A DNA stretch of 64,000 bases from the NCBI RefSeq assembly GCF_000527695.1, contig NZ_ATSX01000001.1:1-64000 (forward strand). Reading direction: 5' to 3'. Position numbers and translations under genes: made by a program. Under the pieces are notes generated by a model. That model searched no databases. It was not told the origin of the DNA and saw only the letters and a program-made list of their open reading frames with translations. The stretch is from Commensalibacter papalotli (ex Servin-Garciduenas et al. 2014). GTDB taxonomy: Bacteria > Pseudomonadota > Alphaproteobacteria > Acetobacterales > Acetobacteraceae. Shown piece by piece: positions 61,065-64,000 of this stretch (within the stretch, counting starts at the first letter, position 1; every line of letters begins with the position of its first letter).

Positions 61065-62474
61065 CTAATCTAGGCAAAGTGTCAGTTGATCATTTGTTAT
61101 ATGTAAATATCCATCCTTTGGCCATTTAGGGCTATTTTTACAAAAGTTAATGTCTTGCTGTTCGGCAGCTTTAATATCAAATATTTTGCCCGTATAGGTA
61201 TAAAATAAACCCTTGTATGACCAATCTACACTATTAATAGTATTCTTATTAACGATGATAATTTTTTGTCCTGTTGTATGTTTTAATATATCAACAGCTA
61301 TATGCGAAGATACCCATTGGTCTTGGTTATTACTGTGTTCAACCTGAGTAAGAAATGAATTAGAAATTATAATCGCGTATGTAATTGCTATGATTGAAAG
61401 GGCATAGATTATTTTTTGACTAATACCCTGGCGGTATATAAAAATTAAAACCAATCCATAACAAAATGAGTAACCAAGTAATGACCTATGAGTAGGATCC
61501 CATGTTCTAACAATAGATATAGGTGCAATAACAATAATTAATGAAATAACAAATAATACAGAGATTAAAAGATATTTTTTAAAGGATAAAATTAATCCGT
61601 TTGTTATTGTTATTATAACTATTAACGATAATAAACTTGTAAACGAAGCAGGAATAATCCACCAATCTTTCCATAAAATTGATGGTATAAAAAACATAAT
61701 ATCATGTAATCTATGATTAATTTGTGAGATTGGGATCATACCAACTCTAGAATCCCAATTATTCAAGCCTGCAGCATTTTTAGTTATTGCATAAACAATT
61801 ATATATAGAAGTATTCCGCATATTATAGGGGAAAAAAATATATAGATTTTGCGAATATTATAATTTATGTTTTGTACAAAAGCGTAAAAAAGACACCATA
61901 TCGTAGCCACAGATAAACAGGGTTGATAAGCTCCACATGTTAAGGTCAAGGCAATAGATGCAAAAATTAGATATTTATATTGTTTAGATTCAAAAAAAGT
62001 TTTAGAGAAATAAAAAAAGCTACTCAAACATAAAAAAGCTACTGTATAGTTTGCTACGGTTTGATGATAGTCTGCAAGTGTACTAAAGATTGGGTGAGTG
62101 ACAATCAGTGCAGAAGCAAACAGCAATGAAAAAATAGAATGATTTTTATTGGATAAATAGTATAAGAAACAAGAAACTGATAGCGATACAGAGGCAAAAA
62201 AAAGTATTTCGAAAGCAAAACCAGATGATGTTAAGGATAGGTTTAACCTATTAAATATAACGGAAATTGTTCCTTGTACAAAACGACCTTGCTGAAGAAA
62301 AAAAGCCAATGGAAGCTTTTCAACATTGACCAGATAGTCATCTGGAGTATAGGCAGAAAAAAGAGCTCGACCACAACTCAAAAAAAATAGTAAAAACGAT
62401 ATTATTGAGCAATATAATATCGATTTTTTTTCGCCTAATTCACTGAGTGTGAGATTAACATTAGTTTGTTGCAT
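61065..62474 (-). CDS. GtrII-like membrane glucosyltransferase domain protein
   Basis: 469-aa membrane protein with about eleven hydrophobic segments. The first periplasmic loop SAYTPDDYLVN has the paired Asp expected of GtrII/GT-C enzymes, followed by QQGRFVQGTI. Such proteins add glucosyl groups to O-antigen or related surface glycans. No gtrA/gtrB genes are next to it. The gene is more A+T-rich than its neighbours, which may point to transfer. A C-terminal soluble domain has two Cys (NFCKNS, LTLCLD). Confidence 0.75.
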   Translation of the reverse strand: MQQTNVNLTLSELGEKKSILYCSIISFLLFFLSCGRALFSAYTPDDYLVNVEKLPLAFFLQQGRFVQGTISVIFNRLNLSLTSSGFAFEILFFASVSLSVSCFLYYLSNKNHSIFSLLFASALIVTHPIFSTLADYHQTVANYTVAFLCLSSFFYFSKTFFESKQYKYLIFASIALTLTCGAYQPCLSVATIWCLFYAFVQNINYNIRKIYIFFSPIICGILLYIIVYAITKNAAGLNNWDSRVGMIPISQINHRLHDIMFFIPSILWKDWWIIPASFTSLLSLIVIITITNGLILSFKKYLLISVLFVISLIIVIAPISIVRTWDPTHRSLLGYSFCYGLVLIFIYRQGISQKIIYALSIIAITYAIIISNSFLTQVEHSNNQDQWVSSHIAVDILKHTTGQKIIIVNKNTINSVDWSYKGLFYTYTGKIFDIKAAEQQDINFCKNSPKWPKDGYLHITNDQLTLCLD

Positions 62475-62557
62475 AATTTAATTCGCTATAGTCATTTGAT
62501 AATGTGTTGGATATAAACATTCGTGATAAATTATAATAATTATTTATAAAACTAACA

Positions 62558-63175
62558 TTAATAAGTTTTATATTGCACAGGTCTAAAGTGATCTCGGTTA
62601 TAGGCGAGTTGCTCTGGGGAAAGTTGAAAGCCTATAAAAAGTTCATATCCATCAGGTTGTCTATCTGGTGTTGCGGGTATCTTAAGTAATATCTTATCTG
62701 ATTTTAGCGTAATTTGATCAATATTATCAGGGAATTGCGCAACAGCAACAAAGTGTTTTTTGTCTACAATGTTACCATTTTTAATTGTTGTGATAAAATA
62801 GGGTATTTGATAACGACGTTCTTGTGCAGCTGGCCCCCGAGCAACCTGAATAACAATGCTCATCGTTGTATCAATTTTGTCAGTGTAAGCTTTGTGTTTT
62901 CTTTTCTTTTCTTTGTTGCTTCCATTGTCAGGATCATCAATACAATTTCCATCGATTCCTAAAATATTAGCTTTGGTTACTAAATGAGCTAAATCATCTT
63001 TATTGTTAGAAAAAGTATAATAATCCGAGGCAGAGGATAAAACGGTTACTTTGGGGCATGCAGGAGGAAAGTCATAGCTATCTTTAGCTGCACAACCCCA
63101 AAGGAAAAAGCTGGCTCCTAAGGGGAATAATATAGATTTTAAAGTCGATTGATGAAGAAACTTCGAAGGAATCAT
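62558..63175 (-). CDS. Unknown lipoprotein
   Basis: 205 aa with a lipoprotein signal: hydrophobic core [11 protein letters not shown] and lipobox LWGC (Cys at residue 28). The mature part contains a Lys-rich stretch ([11 protein letters not shown]), [17 protein letters not shown] and a C-terminal [20 protein letters not shown] know similar proteins in Acetobacteraceae only as hypothetical. It lies between the GtrII-like gene and ispH. Confidence 0.8.
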   Translation of the reverse strand: MIPSKFLHQSTLKSILFPLGASFFLWGCAAKDSYDFPPACPKVTVLSSASDYYTFSNNKDDLAHLVTKANILGIDGNCIDDPDNGSNKEKKRKHKAYTDKIDTTMSIVIQVARGPAAQERRYQIPYFITTIKNGNIVDKKHFVAVAQFPDNIDQITLKSDKILLKIPATPDRQPDGYELFIGFQLSPEQLAYNRDHFRPVQYKTY

Positions 63176-63363
63176 ATTTTTTCTGCCATAATAATTTATT
63201 TAACATCACTTTGGGTTCATACCATAAAGCAAATTATACAAATGTGGAATATATTCTATATTTAAAAATTCTATTACGAAATGGTCTCTTGCTTACCGAC
63301 CAAACTATAAATATATATTATAAATATACAGTATATAGATTTTATCATTTATTTGGGAATGTT

Positions 63364-64000
63364 ATGCCTAGTCAAAATTCAGAATCTTTTATGAAAGAGT
63401 CTCGTGCGTTAAAAGTCTTGTTGGCTGGACCACGTGGCTTTTGCGCTGGTGTAGACCGTGCTATTCGTGTGGTTGAAGAAGCCCTGCGCAGGTATGGCGC
63501 TCCTGTTTATGTTCGTCATGAAATTGTTCATAATCGAACCGTTGTTGAGAATTTAGAAAAAAAAGGTGCGATTTTTGTAGAGGAATTGGATGAGGTTCCT
63601 CAAGATGCACATGTTGTATTTTCTGCACATGGCGTTCCAAAAACGGTACCACTTGAGGCAGTACGTCGCAACTTACTTTATCTTGATGCTACATGTCCTT
63701 TGGTTTCCAAAGTTCATAGAGAAGCAGAACGTCACTTTGCGGATGGTGGTGCAAACTCTCGTCATATTTTAATGATTGGGCATGCAGGTCACCCTGAAGT
63801 GGTTGGAACCATGGGGCAGCTACCCTCTGGTGCGGTAACATTGATTAAAGATGCAGATGAAGCCAGAACCGTGCAGCCTGAAAATCCAGATCGTTTGGCT
63901 TTTATTACGCAGACCACACTTTCTGTTGATGATACCGCGGAGATTGTAGCCATTCTTCGTCAGCGTTTTCCTCAGATTGAGGGCCCTAAACGCGAAGATA
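63364..64000 (+). CDS. ispH: 4-hydroxy-3-methylbut-2-enyl diphosphate reductase IspH, 5' part
   Basis: Last step of the MEP isoprenoid pathway, using a [4Fe-4S] cluster. ATG at 63364; 212 codons are visible and the gene runs off the right edge. Cluster and substrate residues in this part are C27 ([12 protein letters not shown]), H56 (EIVHNRT), H89 (FSAHGVP) and C111 (DATCPLV); the third cluster Cys lies beyond the window. The product feeds IspB and undecaprenyl phosphate synthesis. Confidence 0.96.
   Translation, partial: MPSQNSESFMKESRALKVLLAGPRGFCAGVDRAIRVVEEALRRYGAPVYVRHEIVHNRTVVENLEKKGAIFVEELDEVPQDAHVVFSAHGVPKTVPLEAVRRNLLYLDATCPLVSKVHREAERHFADGGANSRHILMIGHAGHPEVVGTMGQLPSGAVTLIKDADEARTVQPENPDRLAFITQTTLSVDDTAEIVAILRQRFPQIEGPKRED

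Overview
The window looks like chromosomal DNA of a low-GC acetic acid bacterium (Acetobacteraceae, Alphaproteobacteria), most likely Commensalibacter or a close relative. This rests on the A+T-rich sequence, the citrate synthase / SixA / succinyl-CoA:acetate CoA-transferase (aarA-aarB-aarC type) neighbourhood typical of acetic acid bacteria, a GapR (DUF2312) protein, a MucR/Ros regulator, and alphaproteobacterial neighbour pairs such as trxB with an Lrp-type regulator. The genus is inferred from memory of such genomes, not from a search.

Layout. 1-1192: the 5' part of a large minus-strand repeat-rich adhesin-like gene that continues off the left edge and carries an in-frame TAA 67 codons after its start. 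1561-27130: one long minus-strand block, read from right to left, with the complete division and cell-wall cluster mraZ-rsmH-ftsL-ftsI-murE-murF-mraY-murD-ftsW-murG-murC-murB-ddl-ftsQ-ftsA-ftsZ, a strong terminator, then lpxC, bamD, recN and ligA. Three TGGG repeats at exact 10-bp spacing upstream of mraZ look like the MraZ operator. 27409-27816: RNase P RNA. 27906-30521: an orphan Rieske gene, a small membrane protein and zwf. 30803-34650: gapR, an unknown membrane protein, then proB-obgE and rpmA/rplU. 35077-38785: a 45-aa lipoprotein, a MucR-like regulator, sppA, ihfB and manC. 38782-43679: a small unknown protein, trxB, an Lrp-type regulator, a polyprenyl-phosphate-sugar synthase (GT2), a GT39 membrane glycosyltransferase and a lone receiver protein. 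43821-43897: tRNA-Arg(ACG).

44510-53031: guaA, a two-gene HNH nuclease / minimal nucleotidyltransferase pair (the best candidate for an undescribed conflict or defence module), then nrdA and nrdB in convergent orientation around an aldo/keto reductase. Both nrd promoters carry paired NrdR-like boxes with centres 32 bp apart. 53224-64000: ispB, murI, pyrE, a small unknown gene, citrate synthase, sixA, chorismate mutase, a metallophosphatase, aarC, a GtrII-like membrane protein, a lipoprotein and the 5' part of ispH.

Most of the window is conserved housekeeping sequence. The accessory or unusual parts are the broken adhesin, the HNH/nucleotidyltransferase pair, the duplicated tail of the FtsL-like protein, the MucR protein lacking one zinc ligand, and the regulatory repeats upstream of mraZ, nrdA, nrdB, aarC and the 87-aa gene. 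No insertion sequence, prophage gene or CRISPR array was seen.
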